Shown: piece after piece, positions 5,823-13,697 of the stretch
Layout of the letters: the number at the start of each line of letters is the position of its first letter
Numbering within the stretch: the first letter of the stretch is position 1
Origin: Omnitrophica WOR_2 bacterium RIFCSPHIGHO2_02_FULL_67_20
Lineage (GTDB): Bacteria; Omnitrophota; Gorgyraeia; Aquiviventales; Aquiviventaceae
DNA: 15,109 nucleotides
Assembly (NCBI GenBank): GCA_001805695.1
Contig: MHGT01000026.1
Span: forward strand, 1-15,109
Reading direction: 5' to 3'
Translations under genes and position numbers: made by a program
The notes under the pieces: generated by a model
Databases searched by the model: none
What the model was told of the DNA's origin: nothing
Seen by the model: the letters and a program-made list of their open reading frames with translations, nothing else

Positions 5823-7241
5823 ATGGCCACGACGAAACCGCAGGTCAGCATCAACGACGACTACGAGAAGCTCTACGGCTTCCATGTGCCGGAGCGCTCC
5901 GTGTTCAAGGCGGAGCCCGGGCTGGATGAGGAGAAGGTCAAACAGATCTCCGGGATGAAGGAGGAACCGGCGTGGATGCTGGAGAAGCGGCTGCGCGCCT
6001 ACCAGCACTTCGTCAGGAAGCCGATGCCGGTGTGGGCCAACACCGAGCTGCTGGGCAGCATCAAGTTCAACGACATCTTCTACTACCTCAAGCCGACCGC
6101 GAAGAAGAGCGAGTCGTGGGAGGATGTCCCACCGGAGATCAAGGAGACGTTCGATCGCCTCGGCATTCCCGAGGCGGAGCGCAAATTCCTCGCCGGGGTG
6201 TCTGCGCAATATGAATCCGAGTCGGTCTACCACTCCATGCGGGATGACCTGACGAAGCAGGGCGTCATCTTCCTCGACATGGATACCGCGCTGAAGGAAC
6301 AGCCGGAGATCATCAAACGCTGGTTCGGCACCGTCATCCCTGCGGCGGACAACAAATTCGCAGCACTCAACACCGCGGTCTGGAGCGGCGGCAGCTTCAT
6401 CTACGTGCCCAAGGGCGTGAAAGTCGAGATGCCGCTGCAGGCGTACTTCCGCATCAACGCGAAGAACATGGGCCAGTTCGAGCGGACGCTGATCATCGCG
6501 GATGAAGGGGCGGAAGTCACCTATTTTGAGGGCTGCACGGCGCCTTCCTATTCCTCCGACTCCCTGCACTCGGCAGTCGTGGAGCTCATCGCGCTGCCGC
6601 ACGCGAAGATCCGCTACGTCACGATCCAGAACTGGTCGAAGAACGTGTACAACCTGGTGACGAAGCGGGCGGTGGCGCATGAGGGGGCGACCGTCGAGTG
6701 GCTGGACGGCAATCTTGGATCGAAGCTGACGATGAAGTACCCCGGGGTCTACCTCATGGGGCGCGGGGCGCGGGGCGAGGTGCTCTCGGTCGCGTTCGCC
6801 GGGTCGGACCAGCACCAGGACGCGGGTGCCAAGATGATCCACGCGGCAGCCGACACCTCCTCGGTCATCACCTCGAAGTCCATCTCGAAGGGGACGGGGC
6901 GGACGACCTACCGCGGCCTCGTGAAGGTCTACCCGGGTGCGGTCAACGCCAAGTCCACCGTGCGCTGCGACGCGCTGCTCCTCAACCCCGAGTCGCGCTC
7001 GGACACCTACCCGACGATGGAGATCGACGAGAAGCGCGTCCAGATCGGCCACGAAGCGACCGTGTCGAAGATCGGCGACGAGCAGCTGTTCTACGCCATG
7101 AGCCGGGGCCTGACGGAGCCTGAGGCGATGAGCATGATCGTCAACGGCTTCATCGAGCCGTTCGTGAAGGCGCTGCCGCTGGAATATGCGGTCGAACTGA
7201 ATCGATTGGTGCAGCTGGAAATGGAGGGAGCTGTTGGGTAG
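5823..7241 (+). CDS. sufB: Fe-S cluster scaffold SufB
   Basis: 472 residues, the scaffold subunit on which the nascent cluster is built with SufC and SufD. The C-terminal core reads FEGCTAPSYSSDSLHSAVVE (Cys238), QNWSKNVYNLVTKRA, CDALLLN (Cys382) and GHEATVSKIG (His410-Glu411), ending in PLEYAVELNRLVQLEMEGAVG. His410/Glu411 correspond to the E. coli ligand pair His433/Glu434. The position of E. coli Cys405 is Ile here, as I recall for many Gram-positive-type SufB proteins, so cluster ligation probably follows that variant. GAGGGA lies 7 nt before ATG 5823. Confidence 0.97.
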   Translation: MATTKPQVSINDDYEKLYGFHVPERSVFKAEPGLDEEKVKQISGMKEEPAWMLEKRLRAYQHFVRKPMPVWANTELLGSIKFNDIFYYLKPTAKKSESWEDVPPEIKETFDRLGIPEAERKFLAGVSAQYESESVYHSMRDDLTKQGVIFLDMDTALKEQPEIIKRWFGTVIPAADNKFAALNTAVWSGGSFIYVPKGVKVEMPLQAYFRINAKNMGQFERTLIIADEGAEVTYFEGCTAPSYSSDSLHSAVVELIALPHAKIRYVTIQNWSKNVYNLVTKRAVAHEGATVEWLDGNLGSKLTMKYPGVYLMGRGARGEVLSVAFAGSDQHQDAGAKMIHAAADTSSVITSKSISKGTGRTTYRGLVKVYPGAVNAKSTVRCDALLLNPESRSDTYPTMEIDEKRVQIGHEATVSKIGDEQLFYAMSRGLTEPEAMSMIVNGFIEPFVKALPLEYAVELNRLVQLEMEGAVG

Positions 7242-7244
7242 CGG

Positions 7245-7316
7245 GGATTACGCGGATTAGAAAAGCGGATTTCGCGGATTAATCCACGCAATCCGCAGTT
7301 GAAATCCGTGAAATCC
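7245..7316. repeat. 72-bp loopless palindrome between sufB and sufA
   Basis: Two imperfect 36-base arms (7245-7280 and 7281-7316) meet at a central GGATTAATCC. The words are GGATTACGC, GGATTTCGC and GGATT on the left and AATCCACGC, AATCCGC and AAATCC on the right. The element begins 4 nt after the sufB stop and ends just before the GGAGGT ribosome site of sufA. Confidence 0.87.
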
Positions 7317-7330
7317 AATAGGAGGTTATC

Positions 7331-7657
7331 ATGATTACGCTCACCCCCGCGGCGGCGCAGGAAGTGAAGCGGCTCATGGAGAAGGAGCACAAGCCCAACC
7401 TCGGTCTGCGTTTGGGGGTGAAAGGCGGCGGCTGTTCCGGCCTGAGCTACGTCGTGGCGCTTGAGGAAGCGGTTCCCAAGCAGTTCGACTCGGTCTTCGA
7501 GCAGGAAGGGGTCAAGGTCCTGGTCGACGCGAAGAGCCACCTCTACCTGGACGGGACCACGGTCGACTACAAGAACGGCCTCGTGGGCGGCGGCTTCGAA
7601 TTCCTCAACCCGAACGCGAAGAAGTCGTGCGGCTGCGGGTCGTCCTTTACGGCATAA
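7331..7657 (+). CDS. sufA: A-type Fe-S carrier protein (SufA/IscA/ErpA family)
   Basis: 108 residues, full length for the family. The three conserved cysteines are Cys35 in GGGCSGLSY and Cys100/Cys102 in SCGCGSSF, which hold [2Fe-2S] or [4Fe-4S] clusters for delivery to apoproteins. ITLTPAAAQEVKRLM and NPNAKKSCGCG are typical. GGAGGT (7321-7326) precedes ATG 7331. It sits between sufB and sufD, an uncommon slot. I use sufA from context; ErpA or IscA naming is equally possible from sequence. Confidence 0.93.
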   Translation: MITLTPAAAQEVKRLMEKEHKPNLGLRLGVKGGGCSGLSYVVALEEAVPKQFDSVFEQEGVKVLVDAKSHLYLDGTTVDYKNGLVGGGFEFLNPNAKKSCGCGSSFTA

Positions 7658-7667
7658 ACTGCCGACT

Positions 7668-7749
7668 GATTACACAGATTTAGAGCTGATTACGCAGATA
7701 CGGCAGCGCGATCCATCTGTGTAATCAGCTCTTATAATCTGCGGAATCC
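7668..7749. repeat. GATTACACA-word palindrome between sufA and sufD
   Basis: Left arm 7668-7700 contains GATTACACA, GATTTAGAGCT and GATTACGCA. Right arm 7711-7749 is its approximate complement, ending 6 nt before the sufD ATG. The right arm includes a perfect TATAAT (7733-7738) without a matching -35. The word family resembles that of the sufB-sufA gap and the inner part of the 1854-1980 element. Confidence 0.85.
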
Positions 7750-7755
7750 AACACA

Positions 7756-9105
7756 ATGACCGGCGCCTTTACCATAGATACGATTGAAGAGATCGCGAAG
7801 CGGCTCCGGGAGCCCTCGTGGCTCACCGAGCTGCGCCGCGCGGCGCTGCGCACGCACACCGAGCTGCCCTGGCCGCATCCGAGCGACGACATCTGGCGGC
7901 GCACCAACGTCTCCCTGCTCGATCCCGGCCGCGGTTTCTCGCCGGCCGAACCCGCCCTCCTGCAGTCGCTGCGCCTGAGCGAGGTGGAGCTAGCGGGGCT
8001 GACCCGTCCGCTGGGCGATGAGTCCTTGCTGGTGCGCGCCAACGGCGCCTGGCTCGTTCCGCCGGAGGCCTCCGGCGTCATGGTGGAGGAGCTGACCGCG
8101 GCGGCCCGCGCGAAGCCTGAGCCGATCCGCGCCATCCTGGAGTCGGACGGCCTGACCGAGGCGGAGCGCAAGCTCGCCAGCCTCAACGCCGCCTTCCATC
8201 ACGATGACCTGGTCGTGCGCGTGCCGGCGGGCATGACGGTCGAGCGGCCCGTCCGGCTCGTCCGCGCTTTTTCCATCAGGGACAAGGAAGCCATCTTTCC
8301 GATGACGCTCATCACGGTGGGAGCGGGTGGTTCGGTCACGCTCATTGAGGAGTCGATCAGTTTTTCCCCGCCAGCGCCCGGCGCTACCCAGGCCGAGACC
8401 GGTCGTGAGCCGGATCGCGGACACCTGATCAATAACCGCATCGAGCTCGTCCTCGAGCCCGAGGCCTCAGTCCGCTACGTGCGGCTGCAGCGCTGGGACG
8501 CGCGCGCCAGGGAGTTTCTCCTCCAGCGGGCCACGCTCGCCAAGGGCGCCTCGCTGACGATGGCCAACCTCACCCTGGGGGCCGCGCTCTCCAAGACGCA
8601 CGTCGTCACGAAGCTCATGGGGCCGGGCGCCTCGACCAAGATCTACGGCTTCGTGTTCGGCCACGGGCGCCAGCACGTCGACCAGCACACGCTCCAGGAC
8701 CACCACTCACCGCACACGACCTCCGACCTGCAGTACCGGGCCGCGCTCCAGGACGAGAGCCGCATGGTCTACACCGGGCTCATCCGCATCGCCAAGGCGG
8801 CCGCGCAGACCAACGCCTACCAGGCGAACCACAACCTGCTCCTGAGCCGGACGGCGCGGGCGGAGACGATCCCGATGCTCGAAATCCTGGCCGATGACGT
8901 CCAGTGCAAGCACGGCGCGTCGATCGGGCCGGTGGACGACGAGCAGGCGTTCTACCTGATGTCGCGTGGCGTCCCGCGTGAGGCGGCCCAGCGGCTCCTG
9001 GTGATGGGCTTCATCGAGCCGGTGCTCCAGCAGATCCCGTTTGCGCCGCTGCAGGAGCGGCTGCGCGAGGAGATTGAAGGCTGCCTGCATAACGAAGCAG
9101 GTTAG
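7756..9105 (+). CDS. sufD: Fe-S cluster assembly protein SufD
   Basis: 449 residues, the SufB partner in the SufBC2D scaffold. The right-handed beta-helix core is seen in VRYVRLQRWDARAREFLLQRA, KIYGFVFGHGRQHVDQHT and MVYTGLIRIAKAAAQTNAYQ. The C-terminal signature EILADDVQCKHGASIGPVD carries Cys384 and His386, equivalent to E. coli Cys358/His360 at the SufB-SufD interface. ATG 7756 has no ribosome site, because the preceding palindrome reaches to within 6 nt. Translation may depend on that structure, on a TATAAT-driven short leader, or on a weak alternative start. Confidence 0.96.
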   Translation: MTGAFTIDTIEEIAKRLREPSWLTELRRAALRTHTELPWPHPSDDIWRRTNVSLLDPGRGFSPAEPALLQSLRLSEVELAGLTRPLGDESLLVRANGAWLVPPEASGVMVEELTAAARAKPEPIRAILESDGLTEAERKLASLNAAFHHDDLVVRVPAGMTVERPVRLVRAFSIRDKEAIFPMTLITVGAGGSVTLIEESISFSPPAPGATQAETGREPDRGHLINNRIELVLEPEASVRYVRLQRWDARAREFLLQRATLAKGASLTMANLTLGAALSKTHVVTKLMGPGASTKIYGFVFGHGRQHVDQHTLQDHHSPHTTSDLQYRAALQDESRMVYTGLIRIAKAAAQTNAYQANHNLLLSRTARAETIPMLEILADDVQCKHGASIGPVDDEQAFYLMSRGVPREAAQRLLVMGFIEPVLQQIPFAPLQERLREEIEGCLHNEAG

Positions 9106-9108
9106 CGG

Positions 9109-9163
9109 GTTTGCGCGTTGGCGCGTTCAACTCGCCAACGGGCAAACGCGCGAACACGCAAAC
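9109..9163. repeat. short palindrome of 8-base words between sufD and the Rieske gene
   Basis: GTTTGCGCGTTGGCGCGTT (9109-9127) on the left and words such as CAAACGCG and CGAACACG ending in GCAAAC (9163) on the right are imperfect complements. It starts 3 nt after the sufD stop and ends 5 nt before the next ATG. Confidence 0.78.
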
Positions 9164-9168
9164 AAGAG

Positions 9169-9483
9169 ATGGCAGAGGCGTTTGTTGCTGTTGCGAAGAT
9201 CAGCGAAATCCCGGTGGGCCAGCTCAAGCCGGTCGAGGTGGCTGGCAAGCGGCTGCTGGTCTGCCACACCGCGGAGGGGTTCTACGCGGTGGACGACACC
9301 TGCACGCACGACGACGGCCCGCTTGCCGAGGGCTGGCTGGAGGGCAATGCCATCGAATGCCCGCGCCACGGCGCGCGCTTCGACGTGACGACGGGGAAGG
9401 TCCTCTGCCTGCCAGCCGCGGCGCCGATCAAGACGTATCCGACGCACGTGAACGGCGATGAGGTGCAGGTCAACGTTGGTTGA
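9169..9483 (+). CDS. Rieske-type [2Fe-2S] ferredoxin of the SUF operon
   Basis: 104 residues forming one Rieske domain. The cluster ligands are visible as C-T-H (Cys45, His47) and C-P-R-H (Cys64, His67), separated by 16 residues. GPLAEGWLEGNAIECPRHGARFDVTTG resembles dioxygenase ferredoxins and NirD. ATG 9169 is chosen because it fits the family; an upstream in-frame start at 9118 would encode the repeat. Rieske ferredoxins occur in SUF operons of several phyla, where they are thought to supply electrons for cluster assembly; that role here is inferred from position. Confidence 0.92.
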   Translation: MAEAFVAVAKISEIPVGQLKPVEVAGKRLLVCHTAEGFYAVDDTCTHDDGPLAEGWLEGNAIECPRHGARFDVTTGKVLCLPAAAPIKTYPTHVNGDEVQVNVG

Positions 9484-9616
9484 GTCCGTTATGCCCGTTG
9501 TGCCCGTTTGGCCCGTTGAACTCAGCCAACCAGCTTAACGACTCCAACGGGCTTAACCGGCATAACGGGCTTAACGGACTCAACGGACTCAACGGGCTCA
9601 ACGGGCAAAACGGATC
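9484..9616. repeat. nonamer-word palindrome (CCCGTT / AACGGG) between the Rieske gene and sufS
   Basis: The left arm uses 9-mers of the type GTTATGCCC, GTTGTGCCC, GTTTGGCCC. The right arm uses TAACGGGCT, TAACGGACT, CAACGGACT and CAACGGGCT. It begins directly after the Rieske stop and ends 5 nt before the sufS ATG, leaving no clear ribosome site. It shares an exact 18-mer, TAACCGGCATAACGGGCT, with the sufU-sufT element. Confidence 0.88.
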
Positions 9617-9621
9617 ACGCG

Positions 9622-10911
9622 ATGTTGGACGTCACACGCATCAGACAAGACTTTCCCATCCTGAGCCGAGCGGTGCACGGCAAGCCGCTCGTCTACCTCG
9701 ACAACGCGGCGACGACCCAGAAGCCGCGGCAGGTGCTCGAGGCGCTCACCGCCTACTACACCCGTTCAAACGCCAACATCCACCGGGGCCTCCACACGCT
9801 CTCCGAGGAGGCGACGGCGGCCTACGAGGCGGTGCGCGAGCGCACCGCCCGCTTTATCGGCGCCCCCAGTTCCCGGTCCATCGTGTTCACCCGCAACGCC
9901 ACCGAATCCATCAACCTCTTCGCCCGCGCGTGGGGACGCAGCCGCCTAGGGCCCGGCGACCAGATCCTCCTCTCGGAGATGGAGCACCACTCGAACCTGG
10001 TGCCCTGGCAGCTCCTCGCGAAGGAGACCGGGGCCTCGCTGAGCTTCCTCGCGGTCACCGACGACGGACGCCTCCGGCTGGAGGAGCTGGAGCGGCTGCT
10101 GAGCCCCCGCACGAAGCTCGTGGCGGTCACGCACATGTCGAACGTGCTGGGCACGATCAATCTGGTCGAGCACATCGTCGAGCGCGCGCACCGGCAGGGC
10201 ATCCCGGTGCTGGTGGACGCGGCACAGGCGGCGCCGCATCTGCCGCTCGACGTCACCCGCCTGAACTGCGACGCGCTGGCCTTCTCCGCGCATAAGATGC
10301 TCGGCCCCACCGGCGTCGGGGTGCTCTACGCGCGCGAGGCGCTGCTCGAAGCCATGGATCCGTTCCTCGGCGGAGGCGAGATGATCTCCGATGTGCAGCT
10401 CACCTCATCGACCTGGAACGAGATCCCCTGGAAGTTCGAGGCCGGCACACCGAACATCGCGGACGTGATCGCCTTCGGCGAAGCGCTGGCGTACTTGGAG
10501 CGGCTGGGGATGTCCGAGGTGCGCGCGCACGAGTGCCAGCTGACCGCCTACGCGTGGCAGCAGCTCCAGGCGCTGGACGGCGTGACGCTCTACGGTCCGC
10601 CCGGCGATGCTGAAGACCGCGGCGGCGCCATCTCCTTCAACCTGGACGGCCTGCACCCCCACGACGTCGGGACGGTGCTCGACTCGGAGGGGGTGGCGAT
10701 CCGGGCCGGCCACCACTGCGCCAAGCCGCTGATGCGGCGCCTGGGCGTGGCGGCCACGGCACGGGCAAGCTTCTATCTCTATAACACGCGTGAGGAGGTC
10801 GACCGGTTGATTGCAGCGCTCCACGCGGCGAGGGAGTTCTTCGGCTGGCCGGCAACGGCTGGGGTCAGACCCCAAAGCGGAAAACCGCCGAATTTCAAGC
10901 TGGGGGTCTGA
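9622..10911 (+). CDS. sufS: cysteine desulfurase SufS
   Basis: 429 residues, a PLP enzyme that takes sulfur from cysteine as a persulfide. Group II desulfurase features are VYLDNAATTQKP, SNANIHRGLHTLSEEAT, the PLP lysine Lys225 in FSAHKMLGPTG, and catalytic Cys366 in RAGHHCAKPLMRRLG. SufS proteins are usually ~406 residues. Here the end after REFFGW is a ~20-residue tail encoded by a GGGGTCAGACCCC repeat unit, and the TGA stop lies in the second copy. Its partner SufU starts 4 nt after the stop. Confidence 0.97.
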   Translation: MLDVTRIRQDFPILSRAVHGKPLVYLDNAATTQKPRQVLEALTAYYTRSNANIHRGLHTLSEEATAAYEAVRERTARFIGAPSSRSIVFTRNATESINLFARAWGRSRLGPGDQILLSEMEHHSNLVPWQLLAKETGASLSFLAVTDDGRLRLEELERLLSPRTKLVAVTHMSNVLGTINLVEHIVERAHRQGIPVLVDAAQAAPHLPLDVTRLNCDALAFSAHKMLGPTGVGVLYAREALLEAMDPFLGGGEMISDVQLTSSTWNEIPWKFEAGTPNIADVIAFGEALAYLERLGMSEVRAHECQLTAYAWQQLQALDGVTLYGPPGDAEDRGGAISFNLDGLHPHDVGTVLDSEGVAIRAGHHCAKPLMRRLGVAATARASFYLYNTREEVDRLIAALHAAREFFGWPATAGVRPQSGKPPNFKLGV

Positions 10912-10915
10912 CCCC
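10861..10915. repeat. REP-like inverted pair GGGGTCAGACCCC / GGGGTCTGACCCC
   Basis: GGGGTCAGACCCC (10861-10873) and its exact reverse complement (10903-10915) flank a 29-nt loop. Both copies lie in or at the end of sufS; the TGA in the right copy is the sufS stop, and the right copy touches the sufU ATG. I recall this 13-mer as common REP-like sequence in many environmental genomes; this is not verified here. Confidence 0.85.
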
Positions 10916-11362
10916 ATGGTCGAGCAGCTGGACGAGCTCTACCGGGAAGTCATCCTGGACCACTTTAAGAACTCCAGCCACCACGGCGCGCTGCCAGGAG
11001 CGCAGGTCAACGCGGACGGCACCAACCCGCTCTGCGGCGACGAGGTGGCGTTCCATCTGAAGCTGGACGGCGACCGCATCGGCCAGGTCCGGTTCGAGGG
11101 GAAGGGCTGCGCGATCAGCCAGGCCACCTCGTCCATGCTCGCCCAGCAGCTGGAGGGCAAGACGCTCCCCCAGGCCCGGGCGCTGATTGAGGCGCTGAAG
11201 GGGGTCATGCAGGGGCAGGATCCGGACCCCGATGTGGACTTGGGCGATCTTGAAGCGTTGTCCGGCGTGCGCAAGTTTCCGGTCCGCGTCAAGTGCGCGG
11301 CGCTGTCCTGGAACGTCGTGGAGTCAGGGTTAAAAGAGCACGTACAACAGAAACACGTTTAG
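10916..11362 (+). CDS. sufU: SufU, zinc-type sulfur acceptor for SufS
   Basis: 148 residues. SufU accepts the persulfide sulfur from SufS. The zinc/sulfur-transfer residues are Cys40 and Asp42 in NPLCGDEV, Cys65 in GKGCAISQAT and Cys127 in RVKCAALSW. The insertion between the second and third cysteines (residues ~97-119), which distinguishes SufU from IscU, is present. ATG 10916 follows the sufS stop by 4 nt; translational coupling is likely because the upstream sequence is repeat, not a ribosome site. The final residues merge into the next repeat. Confidence 0.95.
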   Translation: MVEQLDELYREVILDHFKNSSHHGALPGAQVNADGTNPLCGDEVAFHLKLDGDRIGQVRFEGKGCAISQATSSMLAQQLEGKTLPQARALIEALKGVMQGQDPDPDVDLGDLEALSGVRKFPVRVKCAALSWNVVESGLKEHVQQKHV

Positions 11363-11364
11363 GC

Positions 11365-11464
11365 GGTTGGGCCCGTTGAGCCCGTTAGGCCCGTTGAGCC
11401 GGTTGGTTAACTTCAACGGGCCAAACGGGCCTAACCGGCATAACGGGCTCAACGGGCTTAACCC
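11365..11464. repeat. nonamer-word palindrome (CCCGTT / AACGGG) between sufU and sufT
   Basis: The left arm uses GGCCCGTTG, AGCCCGTTA, GGCCCGTTG and AGCCGGTTG; the right arm uses CAACGGGCC, AAACGGGCC, TAACCGGCA, TAACGGGCT and CAACGGGCT, meeting near GTTAAC. It belongs to the same family as the element before sufS and shares an 18-mer with it. Confidence 0.88.
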
Positions 11465-11483
11465 GACAGCTGAAGGAGCGAAG

Positions 11484-11849
11484 ATGGCTCTCACTGAGCA
11501 GCAGGTCATGGACGCGCTGAAGCCCATCGAGGACCCGGAGCTGCACCTGGGCATCGTGGACCTCGGGCTCATCTACGGTGCGGACATCAACCCGCAGCCC
11601 GAGGGCGATGACGTGAAGCTGACCATGACCTTCACCTCGCCCTTCTGCCCCTATGGCCCGCAGCTTAAGGCGTCGGTCCAGCGGACCATCGCGGCCATTC
11701 CCGGCGTCAAGAATGCCGTCGTCAACATCGTCTTCACCCCGCCGTGGGACCCGCATACGATGGCCTCGGAAGACTGTAAGCTCGCGCTGGGCCTGGGCTG
11801 GGACGAAGACACGCCGGAGGGGGGGACGGAAATTGAGCGCGAGCGTTGA
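11484..11849 (+). CDS. sufT: SufT-like MIP18/DUF59 Fe-S maturation protein
   Basis: 121 residues with the DUF59/MIP18 fold. The start MDALKPIEDPELHLGIVDLGLIY carries the DPE motif, and the SPFCPYGPQL cysteine is conserved. SufT aids Fe-S maturation of target enzymes, and the gene commonly ends SUF operons of the sufBCD-sufS-sufU type. AAGGAG (11473-11478) lies 5 nt before ATG 11484; the longer frame from 11367 is repeat sequence. The C-terminal ~25 residues are acidic and poorly conserved. It is probably the last gene of the operon. Confidence 0.92.
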   Translation: MALTEQQVMDALKPIEDPELHLGIVDLGLIYGADINPQPEGDDVKLTMTFTSPFCPYGPQLKASVQRTIAAIPGVKNAVVNIVFTPPWDPHTMASEDCKLALGLGWDEDTPEGGTEIERER

Positions 11850-11893
11850 CATCGCACAGCGCGACGCCGCCGACGGTCCCGCCGGCGTCAACG
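11844..11893 (+). other. stem-loop after sufT, possible operon end
   Basis: CGTTGAC (11844-11850) pairs with GTCAACG (11887-11893), and GACGCCG (11863-11869) pairs with CGGCGTC (11883-11889). The two stems share three bases, so they partly compete. No T-run follows, so intrinsic termination is doubtful. The TTGACA at 11846 overlaps the sufT stop and has no -10 partner. Confidence 0.35.
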
Positions 11894-11936
11894 TATGACG
11901 CAGGTCATAGACCGTCTCCCTTCCACGGTATAGGGT
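11894..11936 (+). promoter_or_regulatory. CRP/FNR-type box and -10 upstream of pckA
   Basis: TATGACGCAGGTCATA (11894-11909) is a dyad with perfect 6-base halves. A -10 candidate, TATAGG (11929-11934) or TAGGGT (11931-11936), puts the start at ~11941-11943, so the box is centred near -40 to -41.5, the class II activator position. No -35 is present, as expected when an activator is needed. The same core recurs at 14080. Confidence 0.62.
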
Positions 11937-11969
11937 AGGGGCAACGCCACCGCAGGAGAGGAGAGCACG

Positions 11970-13664
11970 ATGCCACGCATCAAGCCGGCCGCCCGCATCC
12001 GGCGTCCCGCGGAAGCGCGCACCGCTCCTCACCGTCCGCCGGCTCCAGCCGCCGCCGGGTTGGAGCGCCACGGCATCCGGCATCCGGGGCGCGTGGTCTG
12101 GAACGCCGGGGTGCCTGCGCTCTATGAAGAGGCGTTGCGCCGGCGCGAGGGCCAGCTCGCCGAGGGCGGGGCACTCGTCGTCCGGACCGGCCAGCACACC
12201 GGCCGCTCGCCCAACGACAAGTTCATCGTCCGCGAGCCCGCCAGCGCCGAGCATATCTGGTGGGGCAAGGTGAACCGGCCCTTCGACGCGCGCCGCTTCG
12301 AGGCGCTCCACGCCCGCGTTCTCGCCTACCTGACGGGCAAGGACCTCTTCGTCCAGGACTGCTTTGTGGGCGCCGAGGCGCGCTACCGGCGGCCCATCCG
12401 CGTCATCACGGAAACCGCCTGGCACAGCCTCTTCGCCCGGATCATGTTCCGGCCTGCCCCGGTGACGGGGCCCGCCCCGTCCTCCGGGGGGGACGGTGCG
12501 CCCTTCGCGCCCGAGTTCACCATCCTGCACGCGCCGAACTTCCTCGCCGAGCCGGAGCGCGACGGCACCAACTCGCCGACCTTTATCCTCGTCCACTTCG
12601 GCCGGAAGCTCATCCTCATCGGCGGGACGAGCTACGCGGGCGAGATCAAGAAGTCGGTCTTCACGATCATGAACTACCTGCTGCCGCTCGAGCGCGTGCT
12701 CTCGATGCACTGCGCGGCCAACATCGGGCCGACGGGGGACGTCGCCGTCTTCTTCGGCCTCTCGGGGACGGGGAAGACCTCGCTCTCGGCGGATGCCCGG
12801 CGGACGCTCATCGGCGATGACGAGCACGGCTGGAGCGATCGCGGGGTCTTCAACTTCGAGAACGGCTGCTACGCCAAGATGATCCGCCTCTCGCCGGAGG
12901 CCGAGCCGGAGATTTACGCCGCGACCCGCCGCTTCGGCACCGTGCTGGAGAACGTGGCGCTGGACCCGGCGACCCGCGCGCTCGATCTGGCCGACGAGGC
13001 GCTGACGGAGAACACGCGCGGCGCCTACCCCATCGCGTTCATTGCCAACGCGAGCGAGACGAAGACCGGCGCGCACCCCGCGAACATCATCATGCTCACC
13101 TGCGACGCCTTCGGTGTCATGCCGCCCATCGCCCGGCTCACCCCTGAGCAGGCGATGTACCACTTCATCTCCGGCTACACGGCCAAGGTCGCCGGCACGG
13201 AGACGGGGGTGACCGAGCCGACGGCGACCTTCAGCGCCTGCTTCGGCGCGCCCTTCATGGCGCTTCGGCCGTGCGTGTACGCGAAGCTCCTCGGCGAGAA
13301 GATCGCGCAGCACCACGTCCGGTGCTGGCTCGTTAACACCGGCTGGACCGGCGGGCCGTACGGAGTGGGCAGCCGTATTGCGATCGGCCACACCAGGGCG
13401 ATGGTGGACGCGGCGCTGAGCGGAGCATTGGACGCGGCGCCGGCGGAGGTGGACCCCGTGTTCAAGTTCGCGCGGGTGACCGCGTGCCCGGGCGCGCCGG
13501 AGGCACTCCTCGACCCGCGCGCAAGCTGGCAGGATCCGAAAGCGTATGACGCCAAGGCGCAGGAGCTGGCGGCGAAGTTCCGCGCGAACTTCGTGCAGTT
13601 CGCCGACTGCGAGCCGGCGTGCGTGTGCGAGGGCGGGCCGACGTTGTGGGCGGAGCATCTCTGA
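11970..13664 (+). CDS. pckA: phosphoenolpyruvate carboxykinase (ATP)
   Basis: 564 residues, the ATP-type enzyme that interconverts oxaloacetate and PEP. Signatures are RTGQHTGRSPNDKFIV, GGTSYAGEIKKSVFT (substrate and metal lysine), MHCAANIG (metal histidine), the P-loop GLSGTGKTS (263-271, Lys269), GDDEHGWSDRGVFNFENGCYAK, and the ENTRGAYPI arginine. It is longer than the usual 525-540 because of a ~30-residue Pro/Ala/Arg-rich N-terminal extension and a Gly/Pro insertion near residues 163-180. ATG 11970 follows AGGAGAGGAG (11954-11963) by 6 nt. A CRP/FNR-like box precedes it, suggesting metabolic or redox control. Confidence 0.97.
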   Translation: MPRIKPAARIRRPAEARTAPHRPPAPAAAGLERHGIRHPGRVVWNAGVPALYEEALRRREGQLAEGGALVVRTGQHTGRSPNDKFIVREPASAEHIWWGKVNRPFDARRFEALHARVLAYLTGKDLFVQDCFVGAEARYRRPIRVITETAWHSLFARIMFRPAPVTGPAPSSGGDGAPFAPEFTILHAPNFLAEPERDGTNSPTFILVHFGRKLILIGGTSYAGEIKKSVFTIMNYLLPLERVLSMHCAANIGPTGDVAVFFGLSGTGKTSLSADARRTLIGDDEHGWSDRGVFNFENGCYAKMIRLSPEAEPEIYAATRRFGTVLENVALDPATRALDLADEALTENTRGAYPIAFIANASETKTGAHPANIIMLTCDAFGVMPPIARLTPEQAMYHFISGYTAKVAGTETGVTEPTATFSACFGAPFMALRPCVYAKLLGEKIAQHHVRCWLVNTGWTGGPYGVGSRIAIGHTRAMVDAALSGALDAAPAEVDPVFKFARVTACPGAPEALLDPRASWQDPKAYDAKAQELAAKFRANFVQFADCEPACVCEGGPTLWAEHL

Positions 13665-13697
13665 GCCGCCCCGCAACGCCCAACACAGGAGGGCGCG

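Noticed and set aside
7710..7738. Promoter for sufD from the TATAAT at 7733
   Set aside because: The -10 is perfect, but no -35 or TG extension is present and the hexamer is a by-product of the repeat words; left as a possibility only.
7245..7749. CRISPR-like array around sufA
   Set aside because: The words are degenerate, of 9-13 bases, inverted rather than direct and have no spacers.
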